A stretch of DNA of 26,779 nt from Clostridium sp. SCN 57-10 (GTDB taxonomy: Bacteria > Bacillota > Clostridia > Oscillospirales > Butyricicoccaceae): positions 1-26,779 of the forward strand of contig MEFT01000016.1 of assembly GCA_001725215.1 (NCBI GenBank). The letters run 5' to 3'. Shown here piece after piece: positions 1 to 7,277 of the stretch. The notes under the pieces are model-generated. The model saw nothing but the letters and a program-made list of their open reading frames with translations. It did not search any database and was not told the origin of the DNA. The number at the start of each line of letters is the position of its first letter. Position 1 is the first letter of the stretch. The position numbers and the translations under genes are program-made.

Positions 1-621
1 GGAAACGCCCTGCAGCTTTTCGCGCAAGCGCTTGACGTGCACGTCGACCGTGCGGGTATCGCCGAAATAGTCAAATCCCCACACATCGTCAAGCAGCTGC
101 GCGCGCGTAAACACGCGGTTGGGCGACGACGCGAGGAAATAAAGCAGCTCGATCTCTTTGGGCGGAATTTCCATTTTTTCGCCCTTAACCACGATATTGT
201 ACGACTCTTTGTCGATGATCAAGTTGTCAAACTCCAGCTTCATGGGCGCACCGCCCTTGTCAAAGCGGCGCAGCACGGCGCGCACGCGAGCAATCAGCTC
301 GCGCATTTCAAACGGCTTTGTGATATAGTCGTCAGCGCCCAGCTCAAGCCCGGTAACCTTGTCAAACGTTTCGCCCTTGGCGGTCAGCATAATAACCGGC
401 GTTTTGGAAGAGGTACGGATTTCGCGGATGACCTGCGTGCCATCCATGACGGGCATCATAAGATCGAGCAGCACAAGGTCCGGATGCAGCCGCTTAAATG
501 CACGCATACCCTCCAGTCCGTCCTGCGCGGTTTCCACCGAATAACCCTCCTGCTCAAGGTAAAGGCGCAGCAGCTCGCGGATATTGCCGTCGTCTTCTAT
601 CACCAAAATGATTTTTGACAT
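1..621 (-). CDS. OmpR/PhoB-family response regulator, C-terminus outside window
   Basis: The reverse strand is open from an ATG at 621 to the window edge (207 codons), so the extreme C-terminus is missing. Residues 1-120 form a receiver domain: acidic pocket E9/D10/D11, phospho-acceptor D53 in LLDLMMP, T80 and K102 in the DYITKPF motif. From about residue 128 there is an OmpR-type winged helix, with the conserved PPKEIELL and the recognition-helix segment RTVDVHVKRLREKL near the edge. Such proteins are phosphorylated by a partner histidine kinase and bind DNA as dimers. The kinase would be expected further left, downstream on this strand. A GGGGG stretch about 8 bases before the ATG is a weak ribosome binding site. 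Family assignment is secure. The specific regulon (PhoB, WalR, VanR or other) cannot be told. Confidence 0.93.
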   Translation of the reverse strand, partial: MSKIILVIEDDGNIRELLRLYLEQEGYSVETAQDGLEGMRAFKRLHPDLVLLDLMMPVMDGTQVIREIRTSSKTPVIMLTAKGETFDKVTGLELGADDYITKPFEMRELIARVRAVLRRFDKGGAPMKLEFDNLIIDKESYNIVVKGEKMEIPPKEIELLYFLASSPNRVFTRAQLLDDVWGFDYFGDTRTVDVHVKRLREKLQGVS

Positions 622-655
622 GAGAAAGCCCCCAATCATCCATAATTCTGCTATT

Positions 656-661
656 ATTATA
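656..661 (-). promoter_or_regulatory. Possible -10 box of the response-regulator gene
   Basis: A perfect TATAAT on the minus strand lies 35 bases upstream of the response-regulator ATG. I see no convincing -35 box at 16-18 bases, so this is only a partial promoter call. Confidence 0.3.
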
Positions 662-732
662 AGCGGCTTCGTGTTTTTTTGCATTAACAATGTGTAAATA
701 AATGTTTTACGCGTTGTAAAGCGACATTAGGC

Positions 733-761
733 TTTACCTGCACGGCAAAACCATGTATAAT
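733..761 (+). promoter_or_regulatory. Sigma-A type promoter of ychF
   Basis: TTTACC (733-738), 17-base spacer, perfect TATAAT (756-761). Transcription would start near 768, leaving a leader of about 25 bases that contains the GGAGGA ribosome binding site. It likely drives the ychF, membrane protein and TPR gene run. Confidence 0.65.
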
Positions 762-792
762 ATTATGGTAATTGATCAACGGAGGAAACACC

Positions 793-1887
793 ATGAAGCT
801 CGGAATCGTCGGTCTGCCGAACGTCGGCAAAAGCACACTTTTTAACGCCCTCACCTCGCTGAAGGCACAGTCTGCAAACTACCCGTTCTGCACCATCGAC
901 CCCAACGTTGGTATTGTCAGCGTGCCGGACAAGCGTCTTGACGCGCTTGCCAACATATATAACCCCAAAAAGATCACGCCCGCCGTCATCGAGTTCGTCG
1001 ACATCGCAGGGCTTGTCAAGGGCGCCTCATCGGGCGAGGGACTGGGCAACAAATTTTTGTCCCACATTCGCCAGGTCGACGTCATCGTGCATGTTGTGCG
1101 CTGCTTTGAAGACGGAAACATCATCCATGTGGATGGCTCGGTCAATCCGCGCCGCGACATTGAAACGATCAACCTTGAGCTGATTCTGTCTGACGTGGAG
1201 GTGCTTGAGCGCCGCATCGACAAGGCGGAAAAGCTGGCTAAGGGCGATAAGAAATACGCCCACGAAGCGTCCGTGCTGCGTGAGCTGCTTGCGCATCTGC
1301 AGGATGGGCTGTCGGCTCGGACCTTCGCCTGCGATGTAGAGGATCGCGCCGTCGTGCAGGAAATCGGCCTTTTGTCGGGCAAGCCGGTCATTTACGCCGC
1401 TAATATGGACGACGCTTCGCTGACGGGCGACCTTTCCGCCAATCCGCTTTATACCGCGGTGTGCGAAGTCGCGGCGGAGGAAGGCTCCGACGTACTGCCC
1501 ATCTGCGCGCAGATGGAGGCTGAAATCTGCGACATGAGCCGCGAGGAAAAAGAGCTGTTTTTGTCCGAGCTCGGCTTTACCGAGTCGGGGCTTGACCGCC
1601 TGATCCGCAAATCTTACGAGCGGCTGGGACTCATCTCGTTCCTGACGGCGGGCGAGCCTGAGGTGCGCGCCTGGACCATCACACGGGGCGACCGCGCGCC
1701 GCAGGCAGCGGGAAAAATCCACACCGACTTCGAACGTGGCTTCATCCGTGCCGAAGTGGTGGCGTTTGACAAGCTGATTGAGTGCGGCTCGTTTGCCTCC
1801 GCCAAGGAGCGCGGTCTGGTGCGTTCTGAGGGCAAGGAATACGTCATGCAGGACGGAGACGTCGTGCTTTTCCGCTTCAACGTCTGA
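793..1887 (+). CDS. ychF: Redox-regulated ATPase YchF (Obg-like ATPase)
   Basis: A 364-residue P-loop protein, the usual length for YchF/OLA1. It shows the P-loop GLPNVGKST at residues 8-16, the family-specific NYPFCTIDPNVG switch segment, the DIAGLVKGAS G3 region, GEGLGNKFLSHIR, and an NMDD segment in place of the G4 NKxD motif. That replacement is why YchF prefers ATP to GTP. The last ~85 residues form a TGS domain ending in VLFRFNV. The family binds ribosomes and has been linked to stress and translational control. I chose the ATG at 793 because GGAGGA at 781-786 lies 6 bases upstream; a TTG at 772 would add seven non-conserved residues before the ribosome binding site. It is the first gene of a same-strand run, with 31 bases to the next gene and no terminator between. 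Confidence 0.97.
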   Translation: MKLGIVGLPNVGKSTLFNALTSLKAQSANYPFCTIDPNVGIVSVPDKRLDALANIYNPKKITPAVIEFVDIAGLVKGASSGEGLGNKFLSHIRQVDVIVHVVRCFEDGNIIHVDGSVNPRRDIETINLELILSDVEVLERRIDKAEKLAKGDKKYAHEASVLRELLAHLQDGLSARTFACDVEDRAVVQEIGLLSGKPVIYAANMDDASLTGDLSANPLYTAVCEVAAEEGSDVLPICAQMEAEICDMSREEKELFLSELGFTESGLDRLIRKSYERLGLISFLTAGEPEVRAWTITRGDRAPQAAGKIHTDFERGFIRAEVVAFDKLIECGSFASAKERGLVRSEGKEYVMQDGDVVLFRFNV

Positions 1888-1918
1888 TTCTCATCTTTGA
1901 TGAAAGAGGCGACAAGAC

Positions 1919-2725
1919 TTGCGAAAAATCGTTTTGCGCCAAAAGGCGGACAACGCAGCCTTGCCGTCGCAGTGTGAAAAGGATAGCACGGAAGACGGGA
2001 ACGCTTTCCCCTCTTCCGCCGGCGGCGGGTACTCCGCACGCCGCTATCCTCTCTTTGACGCATTGCGCGGTTTTTCCATCGTGCTCATGGTGCTCTATCA
2101 CTGCGCCTATCTGCTTGTCACGCTCGGGCACGCGCCCTCAGGGCTGATTGAAAACCCCGTGTTGTATGTGCTGCAGCCGCTTTTTGCCAGCGTATTCATT
2201 GCCATTTCGGGCGCATGCTCGGTGTTTTCACGCAACAATGCCCGGCGCGGCATAAAATTTCTGCTCGCCGCGGCTGTCATCACGCTGGCAAGCTGGCTCT
2301 TTATGCCGGATTTGATTATCCGGTTCGGCATTCTGCATTTTCTTGGGGTGATGACGCTTGCGATGGCGCCTTTGCGCCCATGGCTTATGCGCCGCCGCGC
2401 GCGGCCTATGATGTGGCTCGCGTTGTTTTTCGTAAGCTATTTCGCCCTTAACCGAACCTTTTCCATCGAGCACCTATGGCTGCTCGGCATTGTCAGCCCC
2501 GGATTTGTTTCGGGTGACTTTTTTCCTCTTTTTCCATGGTCGTTCATGTATTTCTTTGGAACGTGCATCGGCCGCGCCGCGCAGGAAAACCGGCTGCCCG
2601 CCTGGTTTTACACCGTTCGGATGCCATTTTTCGAGGCATGCGGCCGCCATACCCTTTTGATTTACCTACTGCATCTCCCCATTTTTTACGCAATTGTGCA
2701 GCTCGTTTTCGCGCTTATCGCGTAG
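1919..2725 (+). CDS. Multi-pass membrane protein, HGSNAT/DUF1624-type acyltransferase-like
   Basis: A 268-residue protein with about seven hydrophobic segments from residue 52 to the C-terminus. The segment RYPLFDALRG (residues 42-51) followed by a hydrophobic helix and a His at residue 61 is the signature of the heparan-alpha-glucosaminide N-acetyltransferase catalytic-domain family (DUF1624), in which the D-x-x-R-G and His are conserved. Other supporting segments are RFGILHFLGV and the closing TLLIYLLHLPIFY. Members are inner-membrane proteins thought to move acyl groups across the membrane; the bacterial substrate is unknown. The start is uncertain. No ATG exists before the domain, and TTG at 1919 behind a GAAAGAGG-like site gives a hydrophilic 40-residue leader rich in charged residues, which is unusual. 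It sits 31 bases after ychF. Confidence 0.8.
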   Translation: MRKIVLRQKADNAALPSQCEKDSTEDGNAFPSSAGGGYSARRYPLFDALRGFSIVLMVLYHCAYLLVTLGHAPSGLIENPVLYVLQPLFASVFIAISGACSVFSRNNARRGIKFLLAAAVITLASWLFMPDLIIRFGILHFLGVMTLAMAPLRPWLMRRRARPMMWLALFFVSYFALNRTFSIEHLWLLGIVSPGFVSGDFFPLFPWSFMYFFGTCIGRAAQENRLPAWFYTVRMPFFEACGRHTLLIYLLHLPIFYAIVQLVFALIA

Positions 2726-2770
2726 GATTTCTTTTTCTTGGGCATAATGACCCGTGAGGGTGTGATGCCG

Positions 2771-3517
2771 ATGAAAAAAGCGCTTGCCGCAGGCTTGATC
2801 ACGCTGATACTTGTGATCGTCTGCGGCGTTTCTCTTTTTGCGGTGGCGGGCGGATCGTATACGGCGGATTTTCTCAAATCCCTCGCCGTGCGGGCCGAAG
2901 CGCGCGGAAGCGCGGGCTACGCCGCGCATTTCTACCGCGAGTCGCTCAAATACAATCCATATGATACGGACGCGCGTCTTGCGCTTGTACGCATGTGCAT
3001 CGCGGAAGGCGGGCTCCCGCAGGCACGCGAGATTTTAAAGACGGGGGTTGCGCAGTCTCCGTATAACCTGACCTTTTACACCGAACTTGCGCGTGTCTAT
3101 GTGCTAGAGGGTCGGCTGTTTGATGCGATTGAGCTGCTAGATAACCTGCCCGACGGATACGCTTCGGTACGCGTTTCGCGCATGCGACCCGTCGCAAAGC
3201 TTTCGCCCGCCGGCGGTGTCTATGACGCACCCTGCTCGGTACGCATTCAGGCGGGACAGGATTGCTATTATACGCTCGATGGTACCACACCGCAGCTGAC
3301 ATCGCCGCGCTATGAGCGTCCGATTGACATTCCGACCGGCGTGCACACGCTTTCCGTCGTCTGCCTTGACCAAAACGGCCTTCCCTCTCGCGTGTTCACC
3401 GAGCAATACACGGTTGAGCAGCCTCGCCCCGCCTCGCTGCTGTCAGGCGGCATCTGTCCCTATTGCGGGCAGCCGCTGCCCGATGCGCTGCCCGGCAGAG
3501 CGGAGCGCACCGACTGA
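2771..3517 (+). CDS. Membrane-anchored TPR protein with chitobiase-like C-terminal domain and a zinc knuckle
   Basis: From the ATG at 2771 the protein has 248 residues: a signal anchor at residues ~3-27, TPR-like helices at ~35-125 (YAAHFYRESLKYNP, YTELARVYVLEGR, DAIELLDNLP), then a CHB_HEX_C-type beta domain at ~140-220 with the diagnostic YYTLDGTTP, S-x-x-Y-x-x-P and V-x-x-D-x-x-G elements. A single CPYCGQ knuckle follows near the end. Its role is unknown; the layout suggests an extracytoplasmic or membrane scaffold. ATGs at 2747, 2765 and 2771 are in frame. GTGAGGG at 2754-2760 could serve 2765 or 2771, and MKKALAAGL at 2771 looks like a signal start. Oddity: the frame stops at 3517, but the next frame stays open to a TAA at 3615-3617, directly before the terminator, with a plausible tail; see findings. 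Confidence 0.75.
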   Translation: MKKALAAGLITLILVIVCGVSLFAVAGGSYTADFLKSLAVRAEARGSAGYAAHFYRESLKYNPYDTDARLALVRMCIAEGGLPQAREILKTGVAQSPYNLTFYTELARVYVLEGRLFDAIELLDNLPDGYASVRVSRMRPVAKLSPAGGVYDAPCSVRIQAGQDCYYTLDGTTPQLTSPRYERPIDIPTGVHTLSVVCLDQNGLPSRVFTEQYTVEQPRPASLLSGGICPYCGQPLPDALPGRAERTD

Positions 3518-3618
3518 CACAGTCTCGCAAGGGGATCTGATCCCCTTCGAGCCGCCGCTCTACAGCGACGAAAAAGCAAAATCGGTCAAGCCCACTGTGC
3601 TTTGGGGGCAAGCATAAA

Positions 3619-3645
3619 GGCGCTTCCAAACGGAAGCGCCTTTTT
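3619..3645 (+). terminator. Rho-independent terminator after the TPR gene
   Basis: A perfect 9-bp stem, GGCGCTTCC (3619-3627) and GGAAGCGCC (3632-3640), with loop AAAC and then TTTTT. It lies between convergent genes and may also slow transcription arriving from spoIIQ, although the T-tract on that side is only three bases. Confidence 0.85.
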
Positions 3646-3664
3646 CAAACCGATGCGAGCTACG

Positions 3665-4438
3665 CTATTTGACCAACGCCATTAAGTCGACGGCCTTACC
3701 GTCTTTGGTGAGGACGACGTGGATGTGCATTTCCTGCGCGCTTTCTGCAATGATGCCGCCACCGCCTCCGCCAATGACATCTCCGCGGCGAACGGACATG
3801 CCCTCCTTCATGGTGGCGTTCTTGACAAGACCGCAATAGGTGCTTTCATAGCCGCCGTCATGCTTAATGCGCACACAGTTGCCCAGCATTTCATCATAAA
3901 ACACCTTGGTCACGGTGCCATCCGCAACGGCGTACACTTTAGCGCCTTCGGTGCACACAAAGTCGGTTCCTCCGTGCACGCGCCAATCGGCCATCGTGTC
4001 GTCATACACAAGCGTGTCGCCCGAAAATGCGCGCTGCACCTTACCGTCGGTCGGCTTTGCGAACTTCGGCGCGGCGCTCTGCGTTTTGCCAACCTCAACG
4101 GCGGGCGCTGCCTGCGTGCGAGGCGGCTCGGTGACGGCCGGACGTGACGGCACGGTCGGCGCGTCGTCCACCGTCGTCGGTTCGGTCAGCTCGACTTTAA
4201 TCTGCGGCAGGGTGGGGATGTCTTCTTCGCCGACCGTCGGATTGTCAACAATGGCGACCGGCGTATCCGTTCCGGGCTGCGTGTCCTCTCCGTTTCCCGT
4301 GAAAAAGAGTACATACCCAGAAACGCCGATCGCCACGGCGCAAAGGGCAAGCACAATGTAAAATCCCTTTTCCACTGCGAAGGTACCGATTTTTTGTATC
4401 ATGCTGTTTTTTCGGTTGTTTTGATATTTGTGATCCAT
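3665..4438 (-). CDS. spoIIQ: Stage II sporulation protein Q-like, M23 (LytM) domain
   Basis: A 257-residue protein with a short cytoplasmic N-terminus, one membrane helix at residues ~25-47, a Thr/Pro-rich linker to ~130, and an M23 domain to the end. Zinc-ligand residues are visible: H155 and D159 in VHGGTDF, and the H238-x-H240 pair. The His of the usual YxHL motif, which helps activate water in LytM enzymes, is Gly203 here (YCGL). The enzyme may therefore be weak or only structural, as is known for SpoIIQ of Bacillus. SpoIIQ is made in the forespore and binds SpoIIIAH across the intermembrane space to hold the engulfing membranes and build the feeding channel. Identification rests on the architecture plus spoIID directly upstream on the same strand. 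GGAGGT (4452-4447) is 8 bases before the ATG. A generic M23 peptidase is the alternative. Confidence 0.85.
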   Translation of the reverse strand: MDHKYQNNRKNSMIQKIGTFAVEKGFYIVLALCAVAIGVSGYVLFFTGNGEDTQPGTDTPVAIVDNPTVGEEDIPTLPQIKVELTEPTTVDDAPTVPSRPAVTEPPRTQAAPAVEVGKTQSAAPKFAKPTDGKVQRAFSGDTLVYDDTMADWRVHGGTDFVCTEGAKVYAVADGTVTKVFYDEMLGNCVRIKHDGGYESTYCGLVKNATMKEGMSVRRGDVIGGGGGGIIAESAQEMHIHVVLTKDGKAVDLMALVK

Positions 4439-4457
4439 GCAATTGCACCTCCGCGGT

Positions 4458-4487
4458 TATTATCGCCCGCGCAGGCTCGGCTTATAC
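4458..4487 (-). promoter_or_regulatory. Candidate sigma-F (or sigma-G) promoter of spoIIQ
   Basis: On the minus strand GTATA (4487-4483) is followed by a 15-base spacer and GGCGATAATA (4467-4458). This fits every position of the Bacillus forespore consensus GYWTA-N15-GGNRANAMTW. Bacillus spoIIQ is sigma-F driven, so the location is biologically apt. The predicted start, about seven bases on, falls at or just before the GGAGGT ribosome binding site and would give a very short leader of about 13 bases. Confidence 0.6.
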
Positions 4488-4496
4488 TATTTGCGA

Positions 4497-4526
4497 TGGA
4501 AGCGGCCGAAAAATCGGCCGCTTCCA
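4497..4526. other. Strong hairpin between spoIID and spoIIQ
   Basis: A perfect 13-bp inverted repeat (4497-4509 and 4514-4526) with an AAAA loop on the plus strand, TTTT on the minus strand. No T-tract follows on either strand, so it is not a standard terminator. It may end or stabilise the spoIID transcript, or limit read-through into spoIIQ, which has its own candidate promoter just downstream. Confidence 0.55.
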
Positions 4527-4555
4527 CGCGTCGTTCACAGCAAAAGTGATATGAT

Positions 4556-5584
4556 TTAATTTTTCAGCGTCAAATCCACGCCGGTATAATAACTTTTGAT
4601 GATTTCCTCATAATTTTTCCCCTCCAGCGCCATGGCTCGCGCGCCGAACTGACTTAAGCCGACGCCGTGTCCGTAGCCCGTTGTCTCAAACGTCAGCGAG
4701 CTTTCCGTATATGTCAGACGAAAATTGGTCGAATTGAGGCCGAACATGGATCGTATTTCGGTTCCCTTAACACGCACGCCGCCTACGAGCACGGTGATCA
4801 CGCCGCCCGCTTCGCTGCGCTCAGAATCCTTGAACCATGTTGCCGGAAGCGCAGACAGATCAGCCTTTGGATATTTCCCGAGGAACACGGTCTTAAACTG
4901 CTCCGCGGTGAGGGTAACCGAGGCGTGGAAGCTTGCCGACGCTTCACCGCCAATGCTGGGCACGCTTTGCAGATAGGGCGCGTCTCCGCCCCACACGTCG
5001 ATAGCGCTTTCGGTGCGCGCACCGGACGCCGCATGGAAGACGGCCGCAATCGGTTCACCTTGATAGGTGGCAATGATGCCGTCAGTCGCAGTGACCGCAT
5101 TTTCAATGCACGCACTGTATTTTTCAGCACTCTGCCCCCATAGCTCGGCTGCCTTTACACGGATGTCACAATAGCCCTTGCAGTGTGTCGGGTCGTCGCA
5201 AAGCTGCGCACCGTTGTGCGATTCGGGCGTCGGCGTTCCCGATTCATACAGCTTGATTTTATAGAGCGTATAGGTGCGTGCCGCCACGGCCTGCGCTTTC
5301 AGCGCCTCTTCGGGAAACGACGCCGGCATCTCGGCGGCGACGACGCCGCACAGATAATCATGAATCGTCATGTCGGACGCTTTCCCCTCGATGCACACCG
5401 TCACACGCGTGGCGCGGTCATAGCTTTCTGGCTGATCGACCAAAATGGCTTCACCAACCGTCCGGTCGTCTTCAAGCGTCGGCTCTTCGATGGGTGTTTC
5501 CTCCCGCACAAAGCCGAGGGTAAATATCGGCATGGCATACAGAATGGCGGTGAGGGCGAAAAAGAAAATCAGCAGTCTTTTCAT
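4556..5584 (-). CDS. spoIID: Stage II sporulation protein D, peptidoglycan lytic transglycosylase
   Basis: A 342-residue protein, the usual SpoIID length. An N-terminal membrane segment (residues 4-25) is followed by the SpoIID/LytB domain. The catalytic Glu is most likely E85 in VVAAEMP, followed by the conserved AQAVAARTY. C129, H134 and C135 in CDDPTHC form the expected zinc site. The C-terminal half holds SGARTES, DVWGG, and GYGHGVGLSQFGA, all typical of the family. SpoIID cuts glycan strands to drive membrane migration during engulfment, together with SpoIIP and SpoIIM. It lies 117 bases upstream of spoIIQ on the same strand, a frequent Clostridia arrangement. AAGGAG (5597-5592) lies 7 bases before the ATG. 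In Bacillus it is a mother-cell sigma-E gene. Confidence 0.95.
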   Translation of the reverse strand: MKRLLIFFFALTAILYAMPIFTLGFVREETPIEEPTLEDDRTVGEAILVDQPESYDRATRVTVCIEGKASDMTIHDYLCGVVAAEMPASFPEEALKAQAVAARTYTLYKIKLYESGTPTPESHNGAQLCDDPTHCKGYCDIRVKAAELWGQSAEKYSACIENAVTATDGIIATYQGEPIAAVFHAASGARTESAIDVWGGDAPYLQSVPSIGGEASASFHASVTLTAEQFKTVFLGKYPKADLSALPATWFKDSERSEAGGVITVLVGGVRVKGTEIRSMFGLNSTNFRLTYTESSLTFETTGYGHGVGLSQFGARAMALEGKNYEEIIKSYYTGVDLTLKN

Positions 5585-5624
5585 TTTGATGCTCCTTTTG
5601 TGTTGCCAAGCGGCGTTGGTTGAG

Positions 5625-5654
5625 ATAGAATAGAGTTACTTCTAATTTTATGAC
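5625..5654 (-). promoter_or_regulatory. Possible sigma-E promoter of spoIID
   Basis: On the minus strand GTCATAAA (5654-5647) matches the sigma-E -35 box well. After 14 bases, TATTCTAT (5632-5625) matches five of eight positions of CATACAAT. It lies about 40 bases before the spoIID ATG. The -10 match is modest. Confidence 0.4.
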
Positions 5655-5669
5655 AGGTTGGTCTATGCT

Positions 5670-6560
5670 ATGAAACCAAAGAGCGCATATCTTGCCGCAC
5701 TTTGTGCGGTGCTTTCTTTTGCGGCCGGATGCGCACTGGCCTTTTTTCGTGTTTTCGTCAGCCGCGCCTATATGGATGCAGCCGCTCTTCATACCATAAG
5801 TTCGGGCTCCGTTTGGGGGCATGTTCCGAGCGGCGCTGCGCTGCGCGCGCTGCTCTACGTCCTGCCTGCCGCCGCGGCAGCTCTGTTGCTTGTGCCTGCT
5901 TTTTTTGCGTGCCGCGCGGGCGTGAAGCCCGGTTTCAGGCCGATACGTTCAACGGCCGGGAAGACGGCGGCTGTGACGGCCTCCATGCTGTTTTTTGCGG
6001 CGACCGCCGTCAAGATCGCGTTTGGACAGGCTTCAGGCTCTCTGCTCGTTTGGGTTTCCGCAGCGTTCTGCGTCGCCGCCGGCGTTGCGGTCATCGCGCA
6101 GCTGCGCGCACGCGACCAGCAGGAAGCGGGGCTGTGCCTCGTGTTCCCGCTCGTGCACTGCGGCTATTACCTTCTGCTCTTTTACCGCGCGATGGCTCAT
6201 CACGCGCAATCTTTGGTTTATGATTACGAAATTCTCGCCGCTGTTACGCTTATGCTGGCTCTCTATTATATCTGTGCCGCTCATTTTAAAAAAGCCCGCC
6301 CCGTGCCTCTTATGTGGCTTGCCAGCCTCTCCCTCATGCTTCTGACGGCATGTGCCGTCAGCCGGCTGTATGCACCCACGCTGTTCGGCAAAACGGTAGG
6401 TCTAGGCGCGTATGACGTGCTTGTTGCCCTTGCTACCCTGCTCTTGGTATGGCATGGCGTTTTCGCCGCCTGCCGCCCGCTGCCCGAGCCAACGGAGGAA
6501 CCGCAACCGGAAGAAGCCGCCGCGGAGGAGCCGCCTGCCGCGCAAGATGCTGAAGAATAA
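5670..6560 (+). CDS. Unknown multi-pass membrane protein with acidic tail
   Basis: I do not recognise this 296-residue protein. It has about eight hydrophobic segments spread from residue 7 to ~270, with few conserved polar positions apart from HHAQSLVYDYE at mid-protein. The last ~28 residues are a Pro/Glu/Ala-rich cytosolic tail. It is divergent from spoIID, with 85 bases between the two ATGs, and is followed by a terminator, so it is probably monocistronic. The start is uncertain: the ATG at 5670 has no clear ribosome binding site, and a TTG at 5658 would add four residues. Its place beside spoIID hints at a sporulation or envelope role, but only by position. Confidence 0.7.
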   Translation: MKPKSAYLAALCAVLSFAAGCALAFFRVFVSRAYMDAAALHTISSGSVWGHVPSGAALRALLYVLPAAAAALLLVPAFFACRAGVKPGFRPIRSTAGKTAAVTASMLFFAATAVKIAFGQASGSLLVWVSAAFCVAAGVAVIAQLRARDQQEAGLCLVFPLVHCGYYLLLFYRAMAHHAQSLVYDYEILAAVTLMLALYYICAAHFKKARPVPLMWLASLSLMLLTACAVSRLYAPTLFGKTVGLGAYDVLVALATLLLVWHGVFAACRPLPEPTEEPQPEEAAAEEPPAAQDAEE

Positions 6561-6571
6561 CGCTTAATCGG

Positions 6572-6603
6572 AGCGCCTGTGAGAAATCTCACAGGCGCTT
6601 TGT
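6572..6603 (+). terminator. Terminator between convergent genes
   Basis: A 12-bp perfect stem, AGCGCCTGTGAG (6572-6583) and CTCACAGGCGCT (6588-6599), with an AAAT loop followed by a T-rich run interrupted by G. It serves the plus-strand membrane protein. Confidence 0.7.
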
Positions 6604-6604
6604 G

Positions 6605-7159
6605 TTATTTATTCATCCCGTATTTGCCCGTGGTCGTGTCGAGAAAGAGCCGCAGTCTGGGCGGATGTACAGACCACACGGCGAAGAGCAGAAACAGTGC
6701 AGCCAGCACCGCAAGCCCGATCCAGGCAGGCGCGCGCACACCACAGCGCAGCACATGCAGCGCGAGACACTGTCCCGCTGCCATGGCAACGAGCAGCAGC
6801 GCAATGTCAAGCGCAAGGCTGCGAATGCCGAGCCCTTCCCGGTAAAAATAGTACACCATCGGAATCAAGAGGCAGGCCGTCACAATGCCGGCGGCAGCAG
6901 CAGTAAACCATGCGTCGGCGCCGATGCCGCTCTGCCTTCCCCTCCACAGGTAATATCCGATCCACCAGAGCGCGGTTGGTAAAAACGCAAGCTTCAGATG
7001 TTCCCATACACTTTCGTTGACCGGTGTGAGCAATCCCACGGCGAACACGCGCCCGCTCGCTCGATAGACAAAGTGCAAAGCGGACGCGAGCAAAAACAGC
7101 ACCGGAATGATATATAAAATGCTCTTTTCCACATCAGTAGGTATCGGTACTTGACTCAT
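6605..7159 (-). CDS. DUF6512-like integral membrane protein
   Basis: A 184-residue protein with about six membrane segments. After a short N-terminus and first helix, the segment GLLTPVNESVWEHLKL is the recognisable signature of a small Firmicutes membrane family (DUF6512, from memory), whose function is unknown. I chose the ATG at 7159 (MSQVPIPT) because GGGGTGAT lies just upstream and matches the 16S tail. The open frame extends to 7336, but the extra 59 residues are Arg/Cys-rich and overlap the start of the next gene on the other strand. It is convergent with the gene ending at 6560 and divergent from the holin-like gene. Confidence 0.75.
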   Translation of the reverse strand: MSQVPIPTDVEKSILYIIPVLFLLASALHFVYRASGRVFAVGLLTPVNESVWEHLKLAFLPTALWWIGYYLWRGRQSGIGADAWFTAAAAGIVTACLLIPMVYYFYREGLGIRSLALDIALLLVAMAAGQCLALHVLRCGVRAPAWIGLAVLAALFLLFAVWSVHPPRLRLFLDTTTGKYGMNK

Positions 7160-7277
7160 CCTTATCACCCCATGAAGCATATGCCTCCGCGTACGGAGGT
7201 ATGCACCCGCGGCGAGAAGCCGCATATGATGAAAGCGGCATGCACGCGGCGCTACATCCCTGAAAGGAGTGTCCGCT

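Noticed and set aside
7184..7199. Hairpin CCTCCG/CGGAGG between the DUF6512-like and holin-like genes as a terminator or riboswitch
   Set aside because: Only six pairs, no T-tract, no further conserved structure visible; it lies between divergent genes.
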